32,722 nucleotides of DNA from Clostridiales bacterium (GCA_016342415.1 JAEIOD010000041.1:1-32722), one strand, 5' to 3'. Shown: positions 14,442 through 22,425, numbered from the stretch's first letter. Numbers and translations are program-made. The notes: a model not told the origin generated them from the sequence alone.

Positions 14442-15858
14442 TAGTAGATTTGTGAGTATAAGGTGGAAACTTGTTTTCACCTATTTGCTTTTAATAGTCC
14501 TTACTTTAGGACTCATGTTAAGTTTTGTGATGACTTCATTAGAAGAAAGAAACATCAGCGAACATCAGGATTATCTCTTTACACAAGCAAATATCTTATC
14601 CAATACTCTGATTGCAGAGTTTTTAAACTTATCACAACCTCATACCAATGATTATTATACCGATGTTGTGAAAGATTTTTCAAAAGAAATTGGAGCAAGA
14701 ATTATAGTCGCAGATCAAGAGGGTCGAATATTAATAGACTCTTATAGTGAGTTCAGTTCAGAAGATTCTATTAGGAACAAAGAGCTGAATAAATCACTTA
14801 AAGGGACACAATCATCTGATATTTACAGATATGATGATATTGGAAGAGTGGTATATGTAGCGGTGCCAATAGTTAATCAGACTGATGTTATCGGTTCTAT
14901 TTTAATTACAAGTTCATTAGAACCGATCTATGAAAGTTTGAGTAAATTGTTAAACAGTTTATTTGTGTTGGCGATTGTCTGTATTGGATTTACTGTAGCA
15001 ACCAGTTTTATATTTGTTGAGATTATCGCTTCACCAGTAGAAAAATTAACTGAACTGGTGAATAGAGTCGCTTTTGGTAAATATGATGAGAAAATCGAAG
15101 TAGAGGGTAACGATGAAATAAAGGTCTTAAGTAATTCATTCAATACGATGATGACAAAACTTGATCAAGTAGATACACAGAGAAAACAGTTTGTTGCCAA
15201 TGTATCTCATGAACTCAGAACACCTTTGACCTCAATAAAAATACTGTCGAGTTCGTTAATCAGTGACGAAGCTACTAAACCTGAAATCTATAAGGAGTTT
15301 CTTATGGATATTGATTCAGAGGTTGATCGACTGAATGAGATTATCGATGGTTTGTTGTATTTGGTGGATTTGGAAAAAAAAGAATTGGAACTGCATTATA
15401 CAAATACAAAAATTAACTTCTTGTTAACTAAAGTGATTTATTTACTTAGACCTTTAGCAGAACAAAAAAATATTTTAATAGAAATTCAGGCTGAAGATAA
15501 AGTGTGGGCATCTGTTGATAAAGCTAAACTGCATCAGTGCCTTTCCAATATTATAGCGAATGCGATTAAATACAATCGTGAAAACGGGCATGTACTTGTA
15601 AACCTCGTTAATAAACGATCGACATTCGTGATACAAGTTATAGATGATGGTTTTGGTATTGCTGAAGAAAGTTTACCATTTGTTTTTGATCGTTTCTATA
15701 GAACTGATAAAGCACGTAATCGGAAATCAGGTGGTACAGGGTTAGGACTGTCTATCGTACAACAAATTGTTCACTTACATCAAGGAGAAATTTCAATTGA
15801 AAGTGAATTGAATAAAGGTACTACTGTGACTATAGAAATACCGAAAGGAATCATATAG
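14419..15858 (+). CDS. Membrane sensor histidine kinase
   Basis: About 479 aa from TTG 14419. It has TM1 (about 17-39), an extracytoplasmic sensor domain of about 130 residues (PhoR/WalK-like), TM2 (about 180-203), HAMP, HisKA with the phospho-acceptor His264 in FVANVSHELRTPL, and a HATPase domain with N box NAIKYN, DDGFGIAEE, FDRFYRTDKAR and GGTGLGLSIV. The start is unclear: TTG 14419 abuts the GGGGAG motif, ATT 14428 has ideal nine-base spacing, and GTG 14452 lies just past the regulator's stop at 14441 but has no ribosome binding site. All three keep TM1. Translation is probably coupled to the regulator gene. Confidence 0.92.
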   Translation: MVTILKINSRFVSIRWKLVFTYLLLIVLTLGLMLSFVMTSLEERNISEHQDYLFTQANILSNTLIAEFLNLSQPHTNDYYTDVVKDFSKEIGARIIVADQEGRILIDSYSEFSSEDSIRNKELNKSLKGTQSSDIYRYDDIGRVVYVAVPIVNQTDVIGSILITSSLEPIYESLSKLLNSLFVLAIVCIGFTVATSFIFVEIIASPVEKLTELVNRVAFGKYDEKIEVEGNDEIKVLSNSFNTMMTKLDQVDTQRKQFVANVSHELRTPLTSIKILSSSLISDEATKPEIYKEFLMDIDSEVDRLNEIIDGLLYLVDLEKKELELHYTNTKINFLLTKVIYLLRPLAEQKNILIEIQAEDKVWASVDKAKLHQCLSNIIANAIKYNRENGHVLVNLVNKRSTFVIQVIDDGFGIAEESLPFVFDRFYRTDKARNRKSGGTGLGLSIVQQIVHLHQGEISIESELNKGTTVTIEIPKGII

Positions 15859-15861
15859 GAT

Positions 15862-16737
15862 ATGAAAAGATTATTTATAATTATTCTCTTGTTACTGGTA
15901 TTGAGTATCGTATTTTTAATTATGTCAGGCAATGGTATTTCATATAACGATTCTGAAGGTTTAACGGTTATTTCACCTTATTCTAAGGGCACTACTCAGT
16001 ATACCAGGTTGTATTTTATATATGATGGTCAGTTGATTAGTGAAAATAGAACGTTCAACGTAGAAAAGTTAGAAACTGAATTAGCTGCTGTTACAGAGTT
16101 AAAAAAAGGTTCTAAAATAGAATCTTATCAAACGCCAATAAGTGGCGATGTGGATATATTATCGGTTAAAACGTCGGATCGTATTTGTTACGTTAACCTT
16201 TCAAAAGAATTTTTAGAGGCAAGAGATGAAACTTTGTACCTTAATGTTATGAGTATAGTTAATACTCTAACGGAATTGGATCCGGTTGATTCAGTGCAAA
16301 TACTTATAGATGGAAAACGTATGGATGATATTGAAATGGCAGCATTGTCCATTCCGTTATCGAGAAATACATCAATTGTTCAGGCTAAGGAATTGACACA
16401 TAAGGATATTGTAAAAAAATTCTTGGAATATGTTACCTTGGGGCGATATGATCTAGCATATGATATGATTGATAGTGAGAGTAAACAATATGTCAATTTT
16501 GATGATTTTAGAGAATCAATGTTATTGATCAGAAATGATATCAAAGGTTATACTCAAAGATATATATTTGCAAAACGAGAAAAAGGACAGTATTTGATTC
16601 AAGTGAAATATGTTCTTAGAGAATTTGCAAATACTGAAGACTTCATATTGGATTCAGAGAGTCCTTTAGAACTCACTTTTTCATGGCCGGTCATAAAAGA
16701 AAACGGTGTTTGGAAAATCTTATATTACAATAATTAA
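15862..16737 (+). CDS. GerMN-domain membrane-anchored protein, third gene of the two-component operon
   Basis: A 291-aa protein with one N-terminal transmembrane helix (about 3-21), placing the rest outside the membrane. Residues about 45-165 look like a GerMN domain (TRLYFIYDGQL... ETELAAVTELKKGS... CYVNLSKEFLE... IVNTLTEL... VQILIDGKRM). The last ~100 residues resemble an NTF2-like fold (HKDIVKKFLEYVTLGRYDLAYDMI... FSWPVIKENGVWKILYYNN). It starts four bases after the kinase stop. The order regulator, kinase, GerMN protein mirrors actinobacterial mtrA-mtrB-lpqB, where LpqB modulates the kinase; a similar accessory role here is inference. No lipobox is seen. Confidence 0.8.
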   Translation: MKRLFIIILLLLVLSIVFLIMSGNGISYNDSEGLTVISPYSKGTTQYTRLYFIYDGQLISENRTFNVEKLETELAAVTELKKGSKIESYQTPISGDVDILSVKTSDRICYVNLSKEFLEARDETLYLNVMSIVNTLTELDPVDSVQILIDGKRMDDIEMAALSIPLSRNTSIVQAKELTHKDIVKKFLEYVTLGRYDLAYDMIDSESKQYVNFDDFRESMLLIRNDIKGYTQRYIFAKREKGQYLIQVKYVLREFANTEDFILDSESPLELTFSWPVIKENGVWKILYYNN

Positions 16738-16761
16738 GAGGATGCTAATCAGCATCCTCTT
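16736..16761. terminator. Shared terminator between convergent genes
   Basis: AGAGGATGCT (16737-16746), loop AATC, AGCATCCTCT (16751-16760). The stem covers the stop codons of the plus-strand GerMN gene and the minus-strand hydrolase gene. T tracts on both sides are short and interrupted. Confidence 0.7.
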
Positions 16762-17605
16762 CGATTTGTTCCAAGAAGTATTCTATGGCCATCCAGAACT
16801 CTGTATTTTCTTTTGTACTCTCCCATAGGGATTCTGATCCATGTCGACCGAATCCTTCTGGATAAAATGCGAACTTATAATCAGAGCCAACACTCTCAAA
16901 AATACGTTGCCAATCATCCGTTTCATAACTCCCAGAGGTGATGAAAGTAGGTATCGTCAATTTTTCTGTGTTTTCAGCGATGGATTTTCCTGCATATGAG
17001 AAATATTCGCCGGGTGAAAATGCAAAAATACCTTTTATATGTTCTGAAAACTTTTGAGAGACAACCAAGACCAAAGATGCTGAATAGGAACTGCCTAAAA
17101 CATAAATATCAGTATCAAAATGATCAATCGCATATTGAATTGAAGCTTTTACATCCATAGAAGCATCAGAGTAATTGGATATATAACCTTTTTCAGTTGC
17201 TCGTTTGGCTGTTTCGTTTACAATACCATTACAAGAAAGACCTGATCGCTGGTCGACAGCCATGACATTATATCCCATATTATTTAGCTTAAGAGCAGTA
17301 TCTTTGTATTCACCACGACTCCAGTTCGCTTTGTGAAAGAGAATAAATATTGGAGATGTCTCATCGATGAGGTATAGATCCGCTGTGATATCTAATCCGT
17401 CAGCAGCAGTATACAATACGGTCGTTTTACCGAATTCAAGCGTCATTGGTTTTATCTCACCATCTTCTACTGGTGTTTCCTCAACAGTCTCTATGGCAGT
17501 CTCTTCAATTTCAACAGTCTCAAGAGAGTTATTGGTAGTGTTAATAACATCATCATTACAGCCCAAAAGTGAAAGTAATAATATGTATAAAATTAATTTT
17601 TTCAT
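16745..17605 (-). CDS. Lipoprotein alpha/beta hydrolase
   Basis: A 286-aa protein starting at ATG 17605, which TAGGAGG precedes; an in-frame ATG at 17626 lies upstream of that ribosome binding site and is rejected. The lipoprotein signal is MKKLILYILLLSLLGC. A Glu/Thr-rich linker follows, then an alpha/beta-hydrolase domain with a nucleophile elbow GSSYSA, the preceding FHKANWSRGEY region (HG-type oxyanion region altered to HK) and a late His in GFGRHGSE. It is likely a surface-anchored dienelactone-hydrolase- or esterase-like enzyme; the substrate is unknown. It is the second exported lipoprotein hydrolase in the window but lacks the DUF3887-like repeats of the first. Confidence 0.85.
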   Translation of the reverse strand: MKKLILYILLLSLLGCNDDVINTTNNSLETVEIEETAIETVEETPVEDGEIKPMTLEFGKTTVLYTAADGLDITADLYLIDETSPIFILFHKANWSRGEYKDTALKLNNMGYNVMAVDQRSGLSCNGIVNETAKRATEKGYISNYSDASMDVKASIQYAIDHFDTDIYVLGSSYSASLVLVVSQKFSEHIKGIFAFSPGEYFSYAGKSIAENTEKLTIPTFITSGSYETDDWQRIFESVGSDYKFAFYPEGFGRHGSESLWESTKENTEFWMAIEYFLEQIEEDAD

Positions 17606-17679
17606 AATAAGACCTCCTAAAGTCATAATACCATCATTTGGTATAAAATATGCAGATGTTGCAAAAAGTTAGGAATAAT

Positions 17680-17725
17680 GAAATTTCTGTTATATATAAT
17701 TTTTCTATATATAACATCAAATTTC
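17680..17725. repeat. Long imperfect palindrome in a divergent intergenic region
   Basis: GAAATTT (17680-17686), CT, GTTATATATA (17689-17698), a 7-base loop, TATATATAAC (17706-17715), ATC, AAATTTC (17719-17725): 17 paired bases with a small internal loop. It lies between the minus-strand hydrolase (start 17605) and the -35 of the Sec glutaredoxin promoter (17741). It could be an operator, a cruciform-prone site or a structure element. It has no upstream coding region to terminate. Confidence 0.75.
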
Positions 17726-17740
17726 GTAATACTCAATAAA

Positions 17741-17768
17741 TTGAATTAAACTCAAAGAGTGTTATAAT
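17741..17768 (+). promoter_or_regulatory. Promoter of the Sec glutaredoxin-like gene
   Basis: TTGAAT (17741-17746), a 16-base spacer and a perfect TATAAT (17763-17768), 28 bases before ATG 17797. Confidence 0.8.
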
Positions 17769-17796
17769 TGAACTAACAAACAAATAGGAGGATTTT

Positions 17797-18027
17797 ATGA
17801 AAGAAATTATTATGTTTACAACATCAACGTGACCTCATTGTGTGCCTGCTAAGGAGTTCCTTAAAGCAAACGATATTGATTACACAGAACACAACGTATC
17901 AGAAGATATGGATGCAAGAAAATTAATGATGAAGAATAAATTAATGGGTGTTCCATCTTTCTTAATTGATGGCGAAGCAGTTGTTGGTTTAAATAAAGAA
18001 AAACTTTTAGCTGCCAAAAACGGTTAA
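17797..18027 (+). CDS. Selenocysteine-containing glutaredoxin-like protein (UPHC redox motif)
   Basis: A 76-aa thioredoxin-fold protein. ATG 17797 (TAGGAGG upstream) opens a frame with one in-frame TGA at 17830-17832; read as Sec it gives MFTTSTUPHCVPAKEFL, with Sec12-Pro-His-Cys15 in the exact place of the CPxC active site of glutaredoxin/NrdH-type proteins. The cis-Pro loop follows (MGVPSFLIDGEAVVGLN). Without recoding, a caller would report only a 61-aa fragment from GTG 17842 that has lost the active site. It has its own promoter and a strong terminator, so it is monocistronic. Likely role: a cytosolic thiol-disulfide or peroxide-linked reductase using glutathione or another thiol; the electron donor is unknown. 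A SECIS-like hairpin lies downstream of the UGA. Confidence 0.93.
17847..17868 (+). promoter_or_regulatory. Bacterial SECIS element in the Sec glutaredoxin gene
   Basis: The mRNA can pair UGC/GCA (17847-17849 with 17866-17868) and UAAGG/CCUUA (17850-17854 with 17859-17863) with an AGUU apical loop and a two-base AA bulge (17864-17865). The apical loop is 22-25 bases after the UGA, within the window for SelB recruitment. Confidence 0.75.
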
Positions 18028-18030
18028 TCT

Positions 18031-18060
18031 AAAAAGCAACTTCAGAGTTGCTTTTTTCTT
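18031..18060 (+). terminator. Terminator of the Sec glutaredoxin gene
   Basis: AAAAAGCAACT (18031-18041), loop TCAG, AGTTGCTTTTTT (18046-18057). Confidence 0.92.
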
Positions 18061-18102
18061 TGCCTTTATCATAGGATATGATACCATAAGGCTGGAGGTC
18101 AT

Positions 18103-18984
18103 ATGGATAAAAAAAATTACATTAAAGGATTAACATCAGGAGGGTTGGCTTTTGTACTCTGGGGACTGTTACCACTGTATTGGAAACTTGTAAGTGCTCT
18201 TAATCCTTATCAGATATTTGTACATAGAGTAGTTTGGTCACTTATTTTTGTGACTATAATAATGATCCAACAGAAGAATATAAAAATATTTATCAGTCTC
18301 TTAAAGGATAGGAAGAACTGGTGGTTAACTTTAGGACCGGCTTTATTTATTTCAATCAATTGGTTGACGTATATATGGGGTGTCAATAATGGTTATGTCA
18401 TTGAAACCAGTTTAGGTTATTATATGAATCCGTTGGTTTTGACACTACTGGGAAGCTTGTTTTACAGAGAACAGCTTGATGGACTACAAAAAATAGGTAT
18501 TGGTTTAGCTGCAACAGGGGTGATGGTAAAAGTTATATTTTATGGTAAAGTGCCAATATTGGCACTTGTACTGGCCGTTTCATTTGCAATTTATGGATTG
18601 CTTAAGAAGAAATCACATCTCTCTTCATTGATGGGACTGGGATTTGAAACTTTAATTGTCGGGATACCAGCCAGCGTTTACTTGATATTTTCAGAAGCAT
18701 CAGGTCAAGGTATTGCTGGTAATCTGGTTCCTTCGTTTTGGCTTCTGATAGCATTAAGTGGAATTGTTACAGCTGTACCGTTGTTGCTGTATGCAGAAGG
18801 TACAAAACGGCTGCCGTTAAAAGTGGTCGGTTTTTTGCAATATATTGCTCCGACAATAGGATTGTGGTTAGGTATTTTTGTTTTTAAAGAACCGTTTAGT
18901 ATGTCGGAATTGATTCCCTTTTTAATTATTTGGGCAGGATTATTATGTTTTATTTATTCTCAAGTATTGATGTTAAAATCATAA
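18103..18984 (+). CDS. rarD: RarD-type EamA (DMT) transporter
   Basis: A 293-aa polytopic protein with about ten hydrophobic segments in two EamA halves. The opening KGLTSGGLAFVLWGLLPLYW, the FVHRVVWSL segment and ISINWLTYIWGVNNGYVIETSLGYYMNPLV are typical of RarD. The family is thought to export or import small metabolites; the substrate is not established. CTGGAGG precedes ATG 18103. It is monocistronic, with terminators on both sides. Confidence 0.92.
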   Translation: MDKKNYIKGLTSGGLAFVLWGLLPLYWKLVSALNPYQIFVHRVVWSLIFVTIIMIQQKNIKIFISLLKDRKNWWLTLGPALFISINWLTYIWGVNNGYVIETSLGYYMNPLVLTLLGSLFYREQLDGLQKIGIGLAATGVMVKVIFYGKVPILALVLAVSFAIYGLLKKKSHLSSLMGLGFETLIVGIPASVYLIFSEASGQGIAGNLVPSFWLLIALSGIVTAVPLLLYAEGTKRLPLKVVGFLQYIAPTIGLWLGIFVFKEPFSMSELIPFLIIWAGLLCFIYSQVLMLKS

Positions 18985-19015
18985 ACTCTCTTTGAGAGTT
19001 TATTGTATTTTTTGA
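18981..19015 (+). terminator. Terminator of rarD
   Basis: ATAAACTCT (18981-18989), loop CTTTG, AGAGTTTAT (18995-19003), then TGTATTTTTT. The stem includes the stop codon. Confidence 0.75.
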
Positions 19016-19129
19016 ACAATTGAGAATGCAAACGTTTTCCTGAAATTGTTGCAAATACTAGTGCAGAGTTCAATTTAAATTGTAAGTAATCAAATAAATT
19101 GCCTAGTTTGAATATTCCGTTAATTTGCA

Positions 19130-19158
19130 TTGACTTTGTTTGTAAATCTCACTATAAT
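19130..19158 (+). promoter_or_regulatory. Near-consensus sigma-A promoter before the 46-aa ORF
   Basis: TTGACT (19130-19135), exactly 17 bases, then TATAAT (19153-19158). The region between rarD and this promoter (19016-19129) holds no ORF; it contains a near-match to a cre site (TGCAAACGTTTTCC, 19027-19040), which is not supported further. Confidence 0.88.
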
Positions 19159-19190
19159 TTTATTCAAATACTATTGAATGGAGGCATAAT

Positions 19191-19331
19191 ATGAAGACAA
19201 GTCAAAATCAAAAAAATAAAGAAAGAAAGTTAACACCAAAGGATTACAGCTTAAAAAACGGTAAGTTTTTAGATGAAGCAACTATCCATGGCAAAGGAAC
19301 AAACTTTCTTGGCAATATTTTTAAGAACTAG
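19191..19331 (+). CDS. Small basic hydrophilic protein, 46 aa, unknown function
   Basis: ATG 19191 with GGAGG six bases upstream opens 46 codons ending at TAG 19329-19331. The product is Lys/Asn-rich (starts MKTSQNQKNKERKLTPKDYS) with no hydrophobic helix, signal peptide or Cys, so it should be a soluble cytosolic protein. It has one of the best promoters in the window and a strong terminator overlapping its stop, so the unit is a compact, probably highly expressed single gene. I do not recognise the family. Its length and charge would suit a small nucleic-acid- or ribosome-associated protein, but that is only a guess. Confidence 0.75.
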   Translation: MKTSQNQKNKERKLTPKDYSLKNGKFLDEATIHGKGTNFLGNIFKN

Positions 19332-19360
19332 GCAACTCGATGAGTTGCTTATTTTTTTTC
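19330..19360 (+). terminator. Terminator of the 46-aa ORF
   Basis: GCAACTC (19332-19338), loop GAT, GAGTTGC (19342-19348), extended by two pairs, then TTATTTTTTTT. Confidence 0.9.
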
Positions 19361-21371
19361 AATCTTTTAGTAAAGTCGGTATTAAAGTCAAACTAATACC
19401 TACTGAAGTCATCATTGCGACCCACATCAGAGATGAGATATGTTGATGAATAAGAAGCGGTGATAACCATAGTGCTGTCATACCAAGTGATAAACCAAAA
19501 GCATTGGCTAAAATAGGTCTTGAGCTATACTTAAGCGCTTCCTCTCGGGCATATTGTTGATTGTGATCCTTATAGTACTTGTAGATGGCAATATAATGTA
19601 TGGCATAATCTACACCAATACCAAGTGAAATGCTAAATATTGTAGCCGTTGTAACATTCAATGATATCTGCGTAAGACCCAAGAAACCATATAAAATGAT
19701 GCTGGTTAAGACAATGGGTAAACAGGCGATTAACGTAAGCTTCATCGATCTTAAAGAGATGATTAGCATTATTATAATCAAAAACAATGTAAAAAAGATG
19801 CTTTTCACCTGACCGCTGATCATAGAGATATTCAATTCTTTCATTAAAAACTGCATACCGACAAGTTTTCCATCTACACCATCATATGTTTCTATTTGTG
19901 AGACTATTTTTTTAAGAGTATCATTTTTCAAATCTCGTGGAAAAATCATGATTTTATAATAAATTGAGTTGTTGTTAATCCGGATAAATTCTTTTGCCTG
20001 ATTGAGTAGTGTTAGTGATGGAGTTTCCATATTACCAACCATTGAAAGGGGGTTCATAACTTTGACGACCGTATTTTCTTTCTCCAATTCTGTCAACATG
20101 TTATCCAAAGCAATGATTGTTTCTTCTCTTTTATCAAAAGTTGTGTTACCAAAATAATATAGAGGTATGGCTCCTCCGTTAATATCGAATATTTTTTCGA
20201 AATTCTTTTGTACCGGATTGGATTGTTTAAAGAACATCAATTGATTGAACTCAGTACTGATTCTTGGAATGAAAGTAATTGAAATCAATAGCAGTAGTAC
20301 AATCCCGATAAAACTAGGTTTTCCCCATGCTTTTTTTATTTGTTGATTGAAATCTTTATGTGAAGCAGACTTTAATTTAGTGGAGCCGGTAAATATAAGT
20401 GGTAGAACATACCATGTTACCAAACCTGCTAATAGAATTCCTACTGATGCAAAGAGTGCAAGATCTCTAATAGCATCTGTTTTAATAAGCAATAATCCTA
20501 AAAAACCTGCCATGGAAGTAGTTGTAGTAATAAACATAGGCATGCCAACAAGTGTTAAAGTCTGTATTAAAGAGTTGATGTTATTTTGTCCTTTAAAAGA
20601 CTCATCTTCCATATGGCTGATAAAGTGCAAACCATCAGCAGAACCTATAACAATCGAAAAAATTGGCGCAAGAACAGTTATTATAGAGACTTCGCCACCA
20701 AACCATCCGACGAGACCTAATGTCCATAAAGCGGCGATTCCAGCTGGCAAAACAGAGAAAATTGCAGCTTTAAAAGAATGTAACTGAGATCTGAAAGTCA
20801 ACAGTACAAGAATCAAAGCAAGTGGAGGGATAAGCATGAGTATGATTGAAATCATGTTCAGGATTTCATACTGCATATAGCCATTGCCACTAAGATAATA
20901 AGTAAAGTCATTTTTATCTAAAATACTGTATAAAATATCAAAATCAAAGTCGCCATCCACTTTAAGTGAATAAGTTATATAGGTCATTCTGTCTTTAAAG
21001 ATAACCGGTGATAATGGTCCCAATTGTGAAACTTTTGTTTCTAGGTCGCCTTCTTCAGTTAAGTCTAACAATGTCATGGGAGATATATAATTATTGGGAA
21101 GTACTTCTTCTAATAATTTATCAACAGTCTCTAAATCTCCTTCGATGGTGTTATGGCTTTCTATCATTAAAAGTGTTTGAGTGCTTTTCCCAAATACCTC
21201 TTCCATATCGGTTATTAACTTTTGATGTTCGGAGTCGGCCAGTTTAAATACATCAAAATTCGCATTGATATTGAGATGAGTGACACCAAGAATGGCAAAA
21301 ATCATCATACCAAAAAATAATAGGATAAGGTATTTTCTATATTTTTGTATAAAAAGAATATAATTTTTCAT
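19359..21371 (-). CDS. MMPL/RND-family membrane exporter
   Basis: A 670-aa protein with the RND half-size-domain duplication: TM1 near 13-32, a large extracytoplasmic loop, five TM helices, and then the same pattern again (TM7 near 350-368, second loop, five helices). The functional TM4-type motifs are visible in both halves (GSADGLHFISHMEDE and GVDYAIHYIAIYKYY), where the acidic residues carry proton flow. The sterol-sensing-like region suggests lipid or hydrophobic cargo, as in MmpL and HpnN relatives; the cargo is unknown. The ATG follows AAGGAGA. It is divergent from the GNAT gene, with a TATAAT at 21407-21402 on its own strand and no clear -35. No accessory TolC or adaptor gene is adjacent. 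Confidence 0.9.
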   Translation of the reverse strand: MKNYILFIQKYRKYLILLFFGMMIFAILGVTHLNINANFDVFKLADSEHQKLITDMEEVFGKSTQTLLMIESHNTIEGDLETVDKLLEEVLPNNYISPMTLLDLTEEGDLETKVSQLGPLSPVIFKDRMTYITYSLKVDGDFDFDILYSILDKNDFTYYLSGNGYMQYEILNMISIILMLIPPLALILVLLTFRSQLHSFKAAIFSVLPAGIAALWTLGLVGWFGGEVSIITVLAPIFSIVIGSADGLHFISHMEDESFKGQNNINSLIQTLTLVGMPMFITTTTSMAGFLGLLLIKTDAIRDLALFASVGILLAGLVTWYVLPLIFTGSTKLKSASHKDFNQQIKKAWGKPSFIGIVLLLLISITFIPRISTEFNQLMFFKQSNPVQKNFEKIFDINGGAIPLYYFGNTTFDKREETIIALDNMLTELEKENTVVKVMNPLSMVGNMETPSLTLLNQAKEFIRINNNSIYYKIMIFPRDLKNDTLKKIVSQIETYDGVDGKLVGMQFLMKELNISMISGQVKSIFFTLFLIIIMLIISLRSMKLTLIACLPIVLTSIILYGFLGLTQISLNVTTATIFSISLGIGVDYAIHYIAIYKYYKDHNQQYAREEALKYSSRPILANAFGLSLGMTALWLSPLLIHQHISSLMWVAMMTSVGISLTLIPTLLKD

Positions 21372-21445
21372 ATTGTCTCCTTGTCTTCAGTCTTTATACC
21401 CATTATAGTTTTATTAATTCATTACTGAAAGTATGAAATGTTTTC

Positions 21446-21454
21446 TGATATAAT
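21446..21454 (+). promoter_or_regulatory. Extended -10 promoter of the GNAT gene
   Basis: TGATATAAT, 17 bases before ATG 21471. The transcript would have a very short leader carrying the AGGGGG ribosome binding site. Confidence 0.65.
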
Positions 21455-21470
21455 ATGAGCAGGGGGTATT

Positions 21471-22292
21471 ATGAAAATTAAAATATTTAATCCAAAAGAA
21501 GGTATGCAAGGTAATGATAAAAATAATATTTTTATTGTTATGGATGAAGCGGGTAATTATTTAGGCAATGGTTATGTTTTTGAGAAAATATCAGAACAAC
21601 TGACCCCAAAACATCCTATCAATATTTTTATAGATGTAAGTTTGGAAGAACAGTATCTGTATCATCAAATAGGATTTGAGCTCTTCAGGTTGTTATATAA
21701 AAGGGCGAATGAGTTATTTGAACAGTCAAATTATGATACTGGTTTATTGTATTATGGTACTGAAATAAAGGATGAAAAATTTCATTTCTTTAGAGATCAA
21801 GGATTAACAAGTGATATCAATTCATATCAGATGAGTCGTTCTACTGATATAATAAGAAGTGATGGGCTAGCTTATGCTATTTTAGAAGATATGGATCACT
21901 ATGAGGATATAATTAGATTTCATAATGATGTTCTGATCAAACCGATAGATGATTCACTGATTCATCAATTCAGTCATAAAGATAACTTTAAATGTATTAC
22001 TGTAAAAGACAATGACAATCTCATTGCTAGTATGATGATTTATTCTGAAGAGCAACATGGTATCATTGATCATTTGATTGTACACTCGGATTATAAAAGA
22101 CAAGGCATCGGCAAATATTTAATGTCTGCTGCCATGTCACATTTTCATAAAAACTTCATTTCAACAGCTACGCTTGAAGTCTGGTCAGCCAATCGAATTG
22201 CAATGGCCTTTTATGAGGCTATAGGATTTAAAGTTCAAAAGGAAACAGAATACTATGTAGGTGTTTTATTAGGGAAAAAATATAAACAATAA
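21471..22292 (+). CDS. GNAT-family N-acetyltransferase
   Basis: A 273-aa protein. The C-terminal ~130 residues are a clear GNAT fold with the acetyl-CoA pyrophosphate loop in HSDYKRQGIGKYLM and the late NRIAMAFYEAIGFK segment. The N-terminal ~135 residues have no such loop but end in a typical beta-strand and Tyr-rich pattern, so this could be a tandem GNAT with a degenerate first half. The substrate (amine, amino acid or protein N-terminus) is unknown. It starts after AGGGGG and ends at a wobble-rich hairpin terminator, so it appears monocistronic. Confidence 0.88.
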   Translation: MKIKIFNPKEGMQGNDKNNIFIVMDEAGNYLGNGYVFEKISEQLTPKHPINIFIDVSLEEQYLYHQIGFELFRLLYKRANELFEQSNYDTGLLYYGTEIKDEKFHFFRDQGLTSDINSYQMSRSTDIIRSDGLAYAILEDMDHYEDIIRFHNDVLIKPIDDSLIHQFSHKDNFKCITVKDNDNLIASMMIYSEEQHGIIDHLIVHSDYKRQGIGKYLMSAAMSHFHKNFISTATLEVWSANRIAMAFYEAIGFKVQKETEYYVGVLLGKKYKQ

Positions 22293-22303
22293 AAATAAGT
22301 TTT

Positions 22304-22340
22304 GAAGTGCTTTCTTTATGAAGGTGCTTCTTATTTTTAT
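22304..22340 (+). terminator. Terminator of the GNAT gene
   Basis: An 11-bp stem with three G-U pairs (22304-22314 with 22320-22330), loop TTTAT, then TTATTTTTAT. Confidence 0.7.
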
Positions 22341-22425
22341 ATTCAATACTTTTAAAATATTACGGTGTAATCAAACTTAAAATGGGTATATTAGAATAAA
22401 TTAATAGATTTAGTGGGGTAACTCT

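Noticed and set aside
17842..18027. 61-aa ORF from GTG 17842 as a separate gene
   Set aside because: It is the post-UGA part of the Sec glutaredoxin; it lacks the active site and its own RBS.
19027..19040. Catabolite-responsive element TGCAAACGTTTTCC
   Set aside because: Two mismatches to the consensus and about 90 bases upstream of the nearest -35; a chance match in AT-rich DNA is likely.
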